This document shows, one piece after another, positions 48,242 through 60,822 of a stretch of 64,000 nt of DNA. Under the pieces are notes generated by a model. That model saw nothing but the letters and a program-made list of their open reading frames with translations. It did no database searches and was not told the origin of the DNA. The stretch is taken from contig PUQB01000471.1 of NCBI GenBank assembly GCA_003024785.1, forward strand, positions 363,872 to 427,871, given 5' to 3'. The DNA is from Selaginella tamariscina. Its lineage: Eukaryota > Streptophyta > Lycopodiopsida > Selaginellales > Selaginellaceae. Numbering within the stretch: the stretch's first letter is position 1; every line of letters starts with the position of its first letter. The position numbers and the translations under genes were made by a program.

Positions 48242-51200
48242 GCTTATGGAATAAAGAAAGGAAATTCAAGTGATTGCCTAGGGTTAATTGTTCTAAATTT
48301 ATATTGCAAGCCATTCTTATCCAACGGTGCCTAGGCACGTGGTAAGAGTGCACGTAGGCATTCGCGTGCTGATAAGTGCGTATGTAAACGTGGATGTGCG
48401 TGTGCACACACATAGTTGTTCCTTGTACGATGTATCGTATACCTGATATTCCACTAGAAAACAGAAGTGCACAATCTTTTATTGTATTAAATTAAAAATT
48501 ATTTTAGGTAGTTTGTCTCTGTTTAATTTACATATAAATATAAATATATCATGCCAACGTACTTTAAATCACATGTGGTTTGAAGTGTGTTATGGTGATT
48601 AGGGAGCATTAAGTAACACTAGCTTTGATAAGGTAGTTCTACATTAAATATATTAGAAAAAAATAATAACAGAATGTATTCATGTATATATATATACAAA
48701 TCACTGTGTATGGGATCCCTCTAAATAAATGTTTAAGAACATGCTATGAGAAAATAAGTTATAATTACAATTGTATACTTAATGAAGCCTGCTGAAAATT
48801 CATTTCGTTCAGTAATAAAATTATACACATGTATTATTATATGCACTTGTATGTATTAATGTAGATGGGGATCCCTAGGCAGCTCATGCTTTTGCTCGTA
48901 TGATTAGTGCAAGCTCCTTACAAATTATTTATGTTTATATATACACATACGCATCTTGCATACATGTATGTGTAGGTACATCGATATGCAGGTGTGTGCA
49001 TATAGCTATACGATTATTTATGTGCACAAGTAGAGGAAATGATGAAAATGCCGCTGAAATATCAAGCAATGTATTATGTGAAATATATTAAGCTATATTA
49101 TTATATCTCAGCAGTGAATACATACTCAATACTACATATACAAAAGAGATATGTATCTATATCCATTGTAAGCAAATTATCGTAGAAATCATTATTAAAA
49201 AACATACATAACTAAGTGAAACAGGAAAAAAAAAAGGCGAAAGTTTACATGAAATATACATATTGAAACTGTGTAACTACAAAAGCATATTGTTTTATGG
49301 AACCCTTAATTTCTATCACTTTTGGATCTTTCCATATGACGGATTCTTATGACAATTACAATACAATATATATTTATATACATTATGGTCAAACCCAAAA
49401 TTACAGAGATTACATATGTTACCTAAAGTAGCGATCTAATAATTAACATAATTGTGATGGCAAATATTGTAAAATGCACCCATCCTTATAAATATTCACA
49501 TGAGAACCGTAATATAGAAATATAGACGTTGAAGGCAAGGTTAACAAACTCCCATGATCTTATATAACATTGCCATTATTTGAGAAAAGTTTGTGCTTAA
49601 AACAATCCTTACGATCGTGTATTATGACTGGAAACTTTTGCGACTGGTTGAAGTGCAGCAAGAAATTTATAAAAAGCCACAAAATTTCATCCTTGTCATT
49701 CCACATATTAGCTAAAGTATAATTTATATTAAAATTTAATAATAAATGTCATTGTAATATTCTTTTTATTAAGTCTCGATAAGCCAGATATTGTATATTA
49801 AAAAAAATTGTCTCATTCTGACATTTGTACTTGCAACACACACATTAAAATAATCATAATATGCATATGAAGCCCATTCCTTAATTTAATAGTTTATAAA
49901 CCATTCTAGTTTATAGGTGGTTTTTATTTTAAATTAGCACCTATTTATTCTTACACAGTTCCACGAGCATAGACTCACCATCTTAAAATCCATAATTACT
50001 CTCACGATTGGGTTTAAAATTAGGAATTTTAAATTCACTAGTCAAGTCATCTCTCTTTATATCAAAAGATACTCATGCATCCATACATATTATAACAAGC
50101 TAGAATGTGCTATTTTAAAGTTTTCTTTTTTATGACTTTGACTAAAGGACATAACTTTTTGTGTAACTAAATGTTCAGGTTGAGTTGGATTTTAATGGAG
50201 TTCTTTTGTATTGACATTGTTAATCATGTGTTTTAATATATATTTTTTACACCGTTTAATTTTATACATAATTAATTACATGACTTAGGACACATTCACG
50301 AACCTATGTGTGGTTTTATGTATATTTCATTACATAACTTAGGACACATCCACGAACCTATGTGTGATTTATGTATATTTCATTATATAACTTAGGGTAT
50401 TTAACATTGTACGACTGAAAACATGCCTCATTTTGTTTTTGCACAATAGAGTAGAGGAAATTAAAATATCACAAGCAATGGGAAGTAAACAATTGACTTT
50501 CTGTAAGAATTACACAACAAGGATGCAATGTGTGACATGTGTTCTTCATTATGGTGAAATGGGACGACATTACAGTTAAGTGGCTTATTTTATTATTTAA
50601 CTTCTATTTTGATTGGTGAAGCTAGAGGTATTTGAGTCTAACAAATGCAAGTTGAGTGCAAACTATTGTACAACTACCAACAAATAATAAGGATCGTGAA
50701 AAAAATCTAATATAAACACAACATGAGATCCCACTTAAACAGGTAGAAGAGGAGTTGCACAAAAAGGCTTTACATAAATCATATGTTTAAATAAGGTTTT
50801 TAATTACTTATGTAAATTTGTAGGTTCTTCTTTATATTTATGGACTTGCTTAAAATAAAAAATAAGGATACATCACAATAATTGGAGAATGACTTGTTAT
50901 AGTACTTTCAAAAATCATCATGTGCATTTATACCACTCAAACTGCTAATGGATACTTATTGTAAATTCAAAATGAACAATGAAAAATTGTTAAAATAAAT
51001 AATGGAGAATGGATTACAAAGTTGAAAAAGTATATAAAAAAGTGATCATTAAAACCAACACGAGCTACAAGTATTGAACATTAAGCATACAAGTATTGAA
51101 CATCAATAAATAATATATATACACACACATCTAAATTTATATACTATATATATTTATGCATTACATATATTATATAATTTGTTATTTAATACAATTCAGA

Positions 51201-52520
51201 ATTTATTATCTATGAACATGTTTTGATTTAAATTTACTTTAAAATTTATACCCAAAACATTTTAATACAGATTTTATAAATTAAAATTTGGTAATACAGT
51301 ATATGCTAATGATATAAGTAAATTTAAGGTTAAAACAGTGTAGTATGTAAACTTAACTTGATCAATTTTTAAAAGAAACTGAGTAAAATAATTTAACCTT
51401 TAAATTATTATTATTGAATATAGATTTATTTTGTTTAATAAAAGGATTTTTTTTACTTTATTATGAAATATGAATTCTTGATTATAATAGCATGGTTAAG
51501 GGACATGAATTTTATTGTAATAAGTTGGTATACAATTTATTTATTTATTATATTAAATAAATAGAATCATTTATTATTATTATTAGTGAAAGTTATATTA
51601 AACAGTTTTTATTATATATACGTATATTGTTGTAACGTACAGATAACATTTATTTTACCGTAGGAATGTTAATGGATATATTATTACTTTATCAATGTTA
51701 AAGTGAAACTAGCTTAGAATTTGATAATAGGTAACAAAAAGCTGTTGAAACAAGGGAAGCCAGCCATGTTACTTTAGTTTGACATTAGTATATAGCATTA
51801 GATATATAACCTATATATATTGTAAGTGAATCAATCAGTTTGTATTAATGGTATCGTCATTAGTTTTGCACACCAATAATCACACACACGTGCGCACGCA
51901 TGCATATGCATGTTTGTTACAGTGTGTGCATGTTCATAGCATCGTATGTGCATTTATACAGACCTCTATGTATATAGGAATATAGCTTTACATTATTTAA
52001 ATTTATCTTAAAAATTTATAAAAAAATTCAAGCAATATTAGTATTTTCTCTTTATTTGAACTTTTAAACAATATTAAAAATTTAAATTAGCTGAAATGAC
52101 TGAGACCTTAAACTAGTGCTACTTTAAATTACTTTTATACTTTTAATGCATATATATCTATTTCTCTCTCTCATTGTTGTACATATATTTGTTTTGCCAT
52201 ATACTTTGCAGAAACCCGCTTGAAAAACCATACTATTCTATATGTAGTAAAAGATGGACAACGATAACAAGATGAATAACAGAAAAAAGGGGAACATCCA
52301 TTTATTATGTGGATAGTATATAGAAAGAATGTTGTTAACCAAGGATTACCCCTTTATATAGAACGAGTGATGTAACGGGTTCATTAAGATTTATGTATTA
52401 TATAAATATTGTAAATAATTATTTAAAATAAGCATATATACAAGTGATCTCCTTTTTTTTAATAAAACTAAAACGCTAGGTGACGTTTACTTAATTTTTA
52501 TAGTTTAATCCTTACATATT
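47469..52520 (-). repeat. Large inverted repeat, arm 2
   Basis: Reverse complement of 40,090-45,177. Arm-specific differences include an extra copy of a roughly 65-bp segment (TATGTGTG...CATTACATAACTTAGGACACAT, about 50,281-50,395, present once in arm 1) and about 30 extra bases near 52,340-52,375. Confidence 0.95.
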
Positions 52521-52978
52521 TGTATCCCATTGAAAACATCTGTTCACCTTGTTTAGGTATACTAGAAAGAAAAATACAAGAATTTTGAATTCAATTATGT
52601 TTAATATAATTATGCAAAACGTACCTCATCCACCACCCTTATTTTATATATATTTTAAATATTTAAATAAAAAATAAATAAACTTTTTTAAAATACATAC
52701 TTCCACTTGGTTTTTAGTTTTTATTGTTTTGTTAATTAATTAAATTAATACAAAGAAAGCGTGTCCCTTAACAGGCTCTTTTCAAAAACATTATATAATC
52801 TTTTATTGTATAACGATGAAAAACCTTACTATTTCATTTCCCCCAACATTTAATAATAAACAGATAGCTAAAATAATAAAATAAGATAACTAGAAATGAT
52901 ATATTTTAAACTCATAGAAAAATAGTGAATTCTAAGACATTAAAATGAACCAAAATTATACCACCTCCGTATATTCCC
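52521..52978. other. AT-rich filler between arm 2 and the right terminal repeat
   Basis: Does not match the flank of arm 1 and has no recognised gene. It may be a second captured fragment or the element's own interior. Confidence 0.45.
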
Positions 52979-53177
52979 ATGAAGTGATTTTTATTTTTTA
53001 AAAATTTATAATTTTATTGACAAGAAAACATTTTGAATGATAAATTTATTTAATTTATTATAATTTCAAACTATTGTAGCTTTTTAAAAATCATTTTTTT
53101 TCCTCTTATTTTCATGTAAATGAAAGTGTGTTTATGTGTTATAAGATTTTAGCTTAAAAGAATAACATGTTTAATAA
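52979..53177 (-). repeat. About 200-bp terminal inverted repeat, right copy
   Basis: Reverse complement of 47,268-47,468 with scattered differences. Its outer end directly adjoins a truncated family B LTR. Confidence 0.8.
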
Positions 53178-56100
53178 CCTTGGAATTCCCTCTCTATAAA
53201 CCCCACGAAATCTAGTGAAGTAATCCATATTAGAAACCCAACCACCAAGTTCACGAACGAGACTCACCTTGTGAATTAGGATATACGAACCAGTCAAGCT
53301 ATAGGTATCGTTTCTAGCTTGGCGTGGTTGAGGCAGCCGGAGCAAGGCCTCAACCACTAGTTTTGCGAAATGGGAACTCAGGCAACGCCTTTGAGCTTGC
53401 AAGTAAGTTTTCAGACCAAGGAATTTGATTTGTACCCTGTTGTGTGAAAGTTTGGGCGGCACAATAAAGGGTTGCACCTTGACGACACATGCTTAGCTTG
53501 CACTGATAAGAGGTTAACGAGCTCTCTTTTGAACACAAGAAGCCTCACTACATACATTCTACCCTAATTATATGGAGCCCCCCTATATTTTCCTAAATGA
53601 GTAAGTGGGCTGGCAAGAAAATGCCAGCCTTGATGAAATTGAGATATCGTAACCTAATCCTAAACCTAACCCCTAGTGAGGGGTATTAGGGCATGAGCAA
53701 CCCTAGGGTTAGGTCAACCTTACCTTTTCGACAAGCTATATTTAACGGAAAACCTATCTTGCAACATCAAATCGAGGGAGAGTTTAGTACTACCTTTGCT
53801 TAGAGTTTCTCAAGGTACCTAGTGCCAACTGGCCGGACTACCCTTAAACACCTAAGTGCACTAAGCAGGGTTGTTTCTCACTACAACTAGGGTTCGTCAC
53901 ACATCTCGGTAGGTAACAATGTCCTCATTGATGTCTAACTCCAAGACTAGACTAGGTTAGGAAAAATTAACTAAAAACTAACACTAATCACTCTATGTGG
54001 AATCAACAAAAAGTTCACAAGTTTTATTACCCCTTTTGCATTATGCGAAGCCAAGTACTTTAAAATAGTCGTTCACTTCATCTTTTCATAACTGATGAAC
54101 CTGTTTCCTCTTTGTTAACAGGTTCAGAGCCTCCTTAGCAAACTCGTATTGAGAATATGCTATCACAAATTCATCTACTAAAGTTGACACTAGTGTTGAC
54201 ATAATACAAAGTTGACCCTTCTTATTGAGTGCATCTGCTACCACATTGTCCTTTCCAGCTTTATGTATGATTTCAAGCTAAAATCGTGCCAACTTTTACT
54301 GCTATCTGGCATATTTTGGTGATAGCTTCAACTGCATTTTGAATTACCTTAGAGTTACACTATTTGTCCAAACCACAGTGCCATGACTTGGAAAATAATG
54401 ATGCCAATACTCCAAGGAAACAACAATAGCATACATCTCCTTTTTGTGAGTAGGTCATTGAATTTGTGCGGCATCCAACTTCTTTGAAAAAAAGAACACT
54501 GGATGTCCCTTTTATTGTAATACACCACCAATTGCAAAGTCAGAAGTGTCACATTATACCTCAAATGGATCTTTAAAGACGGCCAACTGCAAAACCGGCT
54601 TAAAAGAGATAACTTCTTTGAGTTTGACGAATGCACGTTAGCACTTTGGAGTCCAATGCCATGGAATGTTCTTCATGAGATCTGTCAATGGGGCTGCTAC
54701 CTTTGAGTAATCTTTTATGAACCTACGATAATAACCTATCAGACCAAGAAATGATCTGACTTCATGCACATCTTTCAAAATCGACCACTCGATAATAACT
54801 TAAACTTTCTTTGGATCCATAGCAACCTTCTCACCTAAGATCGAGTGTCTTAAGAAATCTATCTTTGTTTGACCAAATGCACACTTGCTTTCTTTAACAT
54901 ACAACTGGTTCTCTCTTAATCTCTAAAACACTTTTTCTAAGTGTTCTATATGTTTTTTAATTATCGAATTGAGAACCAGAATGTCATTAGTATACATCAT
55001 TACGAACTCGTTTAGATAGTCTTTAAACACATCATTCATCATTGTGCAAAAAGTTGTTGGAGCATTACACAACCCAAATGGCAAGACTAAAAACTCAAAT
55101 GATCCATAACGTGTTCGAAAAGCGGTCTTCTCGATGTTATTCTCTGCTATCTGAATCTGATGGTATTCGGATCTCAAGTCTATTCTTAAAAAATACTTTG
55201 CTTTCGATAGCCTATCAAATAAGTTGTTCACTCGTGGAAGAAGATACTTATTTTTTAGTTATTGCGTTTTGTGCTTGATAATTCACACACATTCGCATCG
55301 TGCCATCCTTTTTCATTATAAACAGGATTGGTGCACCATATGACAATCGACTAGGTCGATTGTGTCCTTGACTAATCAATTCTGTCAATTGTCTCTTCAA
55401 TTCTATTAACTCTTGAGGATTCAACCGATATAGGGCTCTTGCAAGTAGAGATGAACCTGGCAGAATCTCTATCTTATGATCCACACCTCGACGTGGAGGT
55501 AACTTAGGTGATAAATTTTCTGGTAACACGTCCTTAAATATGTTCAAGACTTCCAAAATAGGTTCGGAAATAAATTCTTAACCATCTCCTATCTTAACTT
55601 CACCAGTATCTAAAACCATTGCAAGAAATATACGTTCCTGATGTTTAACTGTCTTAAGGTAAGGAACATAGGATTTGAATCCTTATCAGTTAGCATCTCC
55701 ATCCTGAGCGTTGTTTTTATAATATCCTCTTTGTTTATTGCAAGTGTGATTCAATTATTTCTAGAACCTCTCATTTTGATTACATGTTTATGAAACCATT
55801 CCATACCCAAAACAAAGTCAAACCCCATCATATTAAAGACAACTAAGTCTAGTTTAGCCTTTCAACCTTTAATTTGGACAGGAATTGCTTTTATTATATT
55901 ATTAATATTTTGAGAACCTTTGCCAAAATTGATCTTTATTTCACATATCTTTATTACATCTAAATTCAATCGATGAGTTAGACTAGTCAATATGAAGTTG
56001 TATGTTGCTCCAGTATCGATCACCATTTGGACTTGATCCCCCTGTATCCTTCCGGTCAAATATAGCAAAGGGTCAGTTTTGTCTTAAATAATGAATAAGG

Positions 56101-56553
56101 CAGATTGTGTCTGGCACAACATTACCTCTTCTAACTCATCGTCTGGATCTTTAAGCTTTTCTAATTCAATAACTTCTTCTTCTACCATTGCCTTGAAATG
56201 ACCCGATTGTTGTGAGGGTGCCTGACATTGTCTAGTGAAATGATCAGGCTTGTTACAATTATAACATGTTGGAACCCCACCTGCAGATTGTGAGGGAGCA
56301 GACTTTGGAGTCGAGCCCTTGGCCTGCTAAGGTGGTGGTAACACTAACGGTTTCCAAGGTCCAATGGTCTTAATGTATTTAAAAAGTTGGAATTGCCGAC
56401 AAAGGGACTTATACTTTGAATTGATGGTAATTGATTTGGCTGCCTATCAAAGCTTATGAATCCAGACTTTGGAGGAAAACTTCTTGGTTTAGGTTTTGCA
56501 TCCTCCCCCTTATTGTACAAGTCTTCTAACGACATGCCATAAGCAACCTTTTG

Positions 56554-58233
56554 TGTCAGAGTTTTAACCCAAAGGGCCAACACGTGGCAACACGTGGCTG
56601 CCAGGTGGCCATTCGGCGTCATCACCCTGTGTGAGCAACGCTAAGTTTCCCAGAACAACCCCAACGACCCCTAGGGTTAGACTCTAATGCCCAAGTGGAC
56701 ATGAGACTTAGGGTTTAGCCTAAGTCTCCCTAGAATGTCTGCCCCCAAAACCCTTGAGGGATAACCCTAGTTGACTTAGGGTCTTGCCCTAGAAGACCTA
56801 GACAGGCTCATGCCCTAACCCCCATCAAGGAGATGTGTGTTCCACACATACCCCTGGACAGAGCTAAGGCATCGTCACTTACCCTTGAGGAATCACCCTC
56901 ATCCGGGAGTACAACCCCTTTAGGGCGACAAGGGGTACCCTGAACCACGACTAACCCCTAAGGGTTTGAGTGGCCAAGTCCCTAAGGCTAGGTTTGGGAT
57001 GACCCTAAGCACATGACCTTGCGAGTGCCTCACAAAAGGGCTCCTACTAACATGTTTAAGTTGTTCAACCCTTGAATTCCAAGGAGAACACTCCCCTAGC
57101 CAAGTGTGTCAAAGCACACCTAGTTATGAGACCTAACCTCCCTTGAGCAGATGCCCAAGGCTTAGCACCCTAATGCAAACACAAGCATGTCTGTTTGCTA
57201 AAGTATCCAACCCCTTGGCAACAAGCCTATGACATAACCCCAAAGGGCGTGCCTCGGGTGTTGTACCATGTGACGTTTAGCCCAGTGTCACATCTCCATG
57301 TGACACTGCCTTTCCCGATGTGGACTATCATGCTTAGATTCAAGAGTTGCACCAAGTGCCACAAACGTGTCCCCTAAATGCCAACTCTAGAACCCCTCAA
57401 TTATCCCTTAAGACCCGGTAAGGAAACCCTTGTCAATCAAGAACCCACAACCACAGTTGGACAAGGACACAAACGTGCCCTGGTTAGCTGTGAGTGTTGC
57501 TCCTAACTTGACGTGGAGGAGGAGGCTGGAGACAAGCCTCAACCTCTACTTCTTGGTACGTGCATCCCAATAAGTCCTCCCAGGCATGGATTCGCCAACG
57601 TTAAGGGTAAGCTACCCCAAAGGTGGGACGTACCCCTGTTGTCTGGAAGTTAGGGCGGTACAACAGAGGGTTGTACCTTAACGACACAAGCTGAAGCTTG
57701 CACCGGCAGAAAAGCAACAAACTCAGTCATGAACCCAGGAGCTCTCCTACATATACTCTACCTTATTTATGTGACGGAGCCCCCCCCCTCTTTTCCTGTT
57801 TGTGTTTGTGGGCTAGCACTGAATTCTAGCCCCTTAAATAAATTAGCAATATGAGCCTATAACTCACCCTTACTCCTACCCCTAAACCCTACCCAAGGGG
57901 GTGGGGGTTTTAGGGCGTGGGTTAGGGCAACCCTAGGGTTAGGTCAACCCTATTGGTGTTCCTAACCCTACTTAACACGCCAAACTCATCTACAAAGACC
58001 AATCAGCCTATTCGGGACGTTAAAATTGGGGGTGGGTTTCTAGAAGGTAAGTTCTAGCTTTGCTTAGAGTTTCTTGCAAATACCTAATGACACCCGGCCG
58101 GACCATCACCAGATACCCAAGTGCACTAAGCGGGCCTGTTTCCTACTACATCTAGGGTCCATCAACATAGTACAGTAGGTAACAACAGTCAACGTCCAAA
58201 GTAAAGGGTCGAGTCATAGTAAAAACTATGACA
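56554..58233 (-). mobile_element. Solo LTR of family A nested in family B
   Basis: A 1,680-bp sequence, TGTCAGAG...ACTATGACA, matching the LTRs at 14,008 and 23,002. It is flanked by a 5-bp target duplication TTTTG (56,549-56,553 and 58,234-58,238) inside the gag-like region of family B. A single LTR with a target duplication indicates loss of the internal part by recombination between LTRs. Confidence 0.9.
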
Positions 58234-59356
58234 TTTTGAGTTGCCTCCTAACATTCTCGATAGCTTGTTAGCTTGTACCTTAGGATCTCCTTTTGTGTCT
58301 TCTCATTTTAAGCTGGCCATGAAGCAGCTTCAAGCTTTATCATCACTCATGTTCAAGACCAAACGCCGTACACTTTCAAACTGATAAACATGGTCCACCA
58401 GGTTTCCCCGAATTCTTTGTTTACAAGCTGCCAAATTAGCACGTAATTGCAACCCAAGGTCATCCGGCATATACTGCTTTTTGATCTCTCTTTTTAGTAT
58501 TTCCAGTTGTTTCGATATTCAGGTTCACCTTCAACTATTTGCCACCAAGTCTTAGCTTCTCCTTTGAGAAACTGCTTGGCATGCAACCCTTTTCGTCTTT
58601 CTCATGGAAGCAGCCTCAAAATAACTTTCTATATCATATAACCAGTTGTCCATAATTTTATAGTCTTTTGAACCTAAAAATTTTGAAGGCTTGACTGGCT
58701 TGAATTTACTAGGACCGCTACCACCTTCATCTGCAAAAGAATTCGATTCAGAGGAACCTAATCTGGATTATGCTTCTTCTTCTTTATTCATGTGTCTAGT
58801 TGTGGAACATATGGTAATGTGGTAACTGCTGGAATTTGATTAACAACATTACCTATTTGATCGTTGAACCCTAAAATATCCCCTCGAAGTTTGTTTAGAA
58901 CATCCATCATTATTCCCTGTCAACCAGGCCGTTGCCTAACTCTATGGGGTCGACCTAGATTAGCTTTATCCATCTCTTCATTTTGAGCCTTTGCGACAAC
59001 CCTCTCTGCCTTAGGCTCTGGTTACTTTTTTTTGTTCATCGTATTGAACCATAGTTTCAACACTCGGAGAATATGCTTGGAATATTCCCAATATGAAGTT
59101 GCACATGTTGTACACCCACACATATCAGCTTGAACCAGCATAAGACTTTTGAACATATCCAGAATCTCACGCCGACTCATTGAGCAAGTGCTTTCTAAAG
59201 GTTGATGACTCACAAGATTAAACTCTCTGTGCAGAATACAGACATGTCAATCGAAAGCGATAGATAAAATCAAGAACTTAAAGTTATCTAAACACTAAAA
59301 CACCCTATGACTTAAGGCAGTCCTACTGATCACAAAGAACTTGCTCCAATACCAAT

Positions 59357-60296
59357 TGTCAGAGTTTTTATCTGGTGCCACAAAGGCGGCTTGCCAGGTG
59401 CCAACCTTGAAATCCCCTCTCTGAAAACCCCACGAAATCTAACCCATATTAGGAACCCAACCTTTAAGAACTTAAGCCCCTAGTTGACCAAGTCCACAAA
59501 CAAGACTCACATTGTGAATTAGGATATACAACCAGCCGAGCTATAGGTATTGTTCCTAGCTTGGCATGGTCGAGGCGGCCGAAGCAAGGCCTCAACCATT
59601 AGTTTTGCAGAACGAGAACTTAGGCAACGCCTTTGAGCTTGTGAGCAAGTTTTTGGATCAAGGAATTTGATTAACTCCTTGGAAGTGACGTACCTAGTCA
59701 CAAAGGCGAGATCCTGCCAGCGATAAGGATAATCTAATCCAAAGTTGGGACGTACCCTGTTGTGTGGAAGTTTGAGCGGCACAATAAAGGGTTGCGCCTT
59801 GACAACACAAACTTAGTTTGCACCGGTAGGAGGTTAACAAGCTTTCTTTTGAACACACGAAGCCTCACTACATACACTCTACCCTAATTATGTGATGGAG
59901 CGCCCCCCATGTTTTCCTAAATGAATAAGTGGGCTGGCACGAAAATGCCAACCCTTGATGAAATTGAGATGTCCTAACCTAACCCCTACGGGGGGTAGGG
60001 GGTATTAAGGCGTGGGGTTAGGGAAACCCTAGGGTTAGGTCAATCATAGGGGTGTCCCTAACCCTTTTTGATAAGTTATATTTAACAGAAAACCTATCTT
60101 GTAACGTCAAACCGTTTTAAAATGTAAGTACTATCTTTATTTAGAGTTTCTCGACAACCAGCCGGACTACCCTTAAAACACCTAAGTGCATTAAGCGGGG
60201 CTGTTTATCACTACAAGTAAGGTTCGTCACACATCTCGATAAGTAACAATAGTCAAACCCCAAAGTAAAGGGTCGAGTCATAGTAAAACTATAACA
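59357..60296 (-). repeat. Family B 5' LTR
   Basis: Shares its first bases (TGTCAGAGTTTT) and last 45 bases (AAAGTAAAGGGTCGAGTCAT onward) with family A LTRs but differs through most of its length. It contains the same kind of CCTAACCC/GGGTTAGG words. Confidence 0.85.
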
Positions 60297-60520
60297 TGTT
60301 TGTTGGTCACCATGGTGAGGATGCAATGGTCACCAATTAAACCATGTTGGTCAACATTGTAGATCCATGCATGGTAGTAGAAACCCACCTGGGAGTGTCT
60401 CCCTGCTACTCTGCTTAAACAACACAAGCGAAAGTAATAAGCAATGGCAAGTAGACCCAAGTGCAACCATGTTGGTCACCATTGTATTTGGTCCTAAACC
60501 TTGTTGGTCACCACATACAG
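60297..60520. repeat. Cluster of TTGGTCACCAT motifs
   Basis: TGTTGGTCACCA(T/A) or close variants recur near 60,300, 60,327, 60,346, 60,470 and 60,503, in one orientation, with related ATGGTCACCAA. The spacing is irregular. Origin unknown; it starts directly at the outer end of the family B LTR. Confidence 0.55.
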
Positions 60521-60627
60521 TAATGAGACTAAAAATACATTTTTTAAATTAGAAAAACAACTAGATGGTGATATTTAAATAAAATAAAGTACTTCTTCTT
60601 CTGCCCCATGTGCTTTGCCCGAAGTTT

Positions 60628-60822
60628 TCAACTTGTTGCCAAACCTTTCGTGATGAGGAGATATTGGGGCACAAACTTCTTAGAAAACTCCACACTGTTG
60701 TAGTTAATTCTAAAGCCCAATGACTTCCTATCACCAAACTTGGTCTTGAGCCTCAATACAAAAACATAATATAAATCACGGACTTCGCAAAGCTTCAACA
60801 ACTTCTCCCTTAGCTCAATATG
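60628..60822 (-). pseudogene. RPS24: Ribosomal protein eS24 (RPS24) fragment
   Basis: eS24 is a component of the small cytosolic ribosomal subunit. The minus-strand frame reads LREKLLKLCEVRD, VFVLRLKTKFGDRKSLGF and SVEFSKKFVPQYLLITKGLA. This lines up with the central part of eS24, where KLxxxYEVxD, FRTHFGGGKSTGFGLIYD and AKKFEPKYRLIRNGL are conserved. Conserved glycines and arginines are replaced (GDRKS for GGGKS, LITKG for LIRNG), and a stop follows GLATS. The N-terminal beta strands and basic C-terminal tail are absent. The divergence and truncation argue for a pseudogene rather than a working exon. A TATTGAG acceptor-like site lies at its 5' border, so it may derive from genomic rather than processed copying. 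Confidence 0.65.

Larger units (their letters stand above)
47268..53177. mobile_element. Candidate MULE-like gene-capturing element (TIR-arm 2-TIR)
   Basis: A 5.9-kb unit bounded by the two 200-bp inverted repeats and filled by the reverse complement of 40,090-45,177 plus about 460 bp of other AT-rich DNA (52,521-52,978). The captured piece starts inside the F-box/LRR coding region and includes its promoter side. The right end touches a truncated LTR of family B. The lack of a target duplication means an inversion-type rearrangement remains possible. Confidence 0.5.
53179..60296 (-). mobile_element. Ty3-type LTR retrotransposon, family B: broken, with nested solo LTR
   Basis: Minus-strand element. 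A 940-bp 5' LTR (59,357-60,296; TGTCAGAG...TATAACA) is followed by a primer site (TGGTATTGGAGC). Gag-like sequence runs from about 59.2 to 56.2 kb and holds a CCHC zinc knuckle (CYNCNKPDHFTRQC, about 56,230-56,270). Protease (MVIDTGATYNFIL, about 56,000), reverse transcriptase (about 54,930-55,560; FRTRYGSFEFLVLPFGLCNA) and the end of RNase H (near 54,230) come next. Integrase was not seen. The 3' LTR (53,179 to about 53,916) is incomplete at both ends. The element is broken many times and clearly older than the solo LTR nested in it. It is the likely coding relative of family A. Confidence 0.85.

Noticed and set aside
40090-53177. Chloroplast inverted repeat or organelle DNA insertion
   Set aside because: No rRNA, tRNA or organellar genes in the arms; they carry an F-box/LRR gene and AT-rich nuclear-type DNA.
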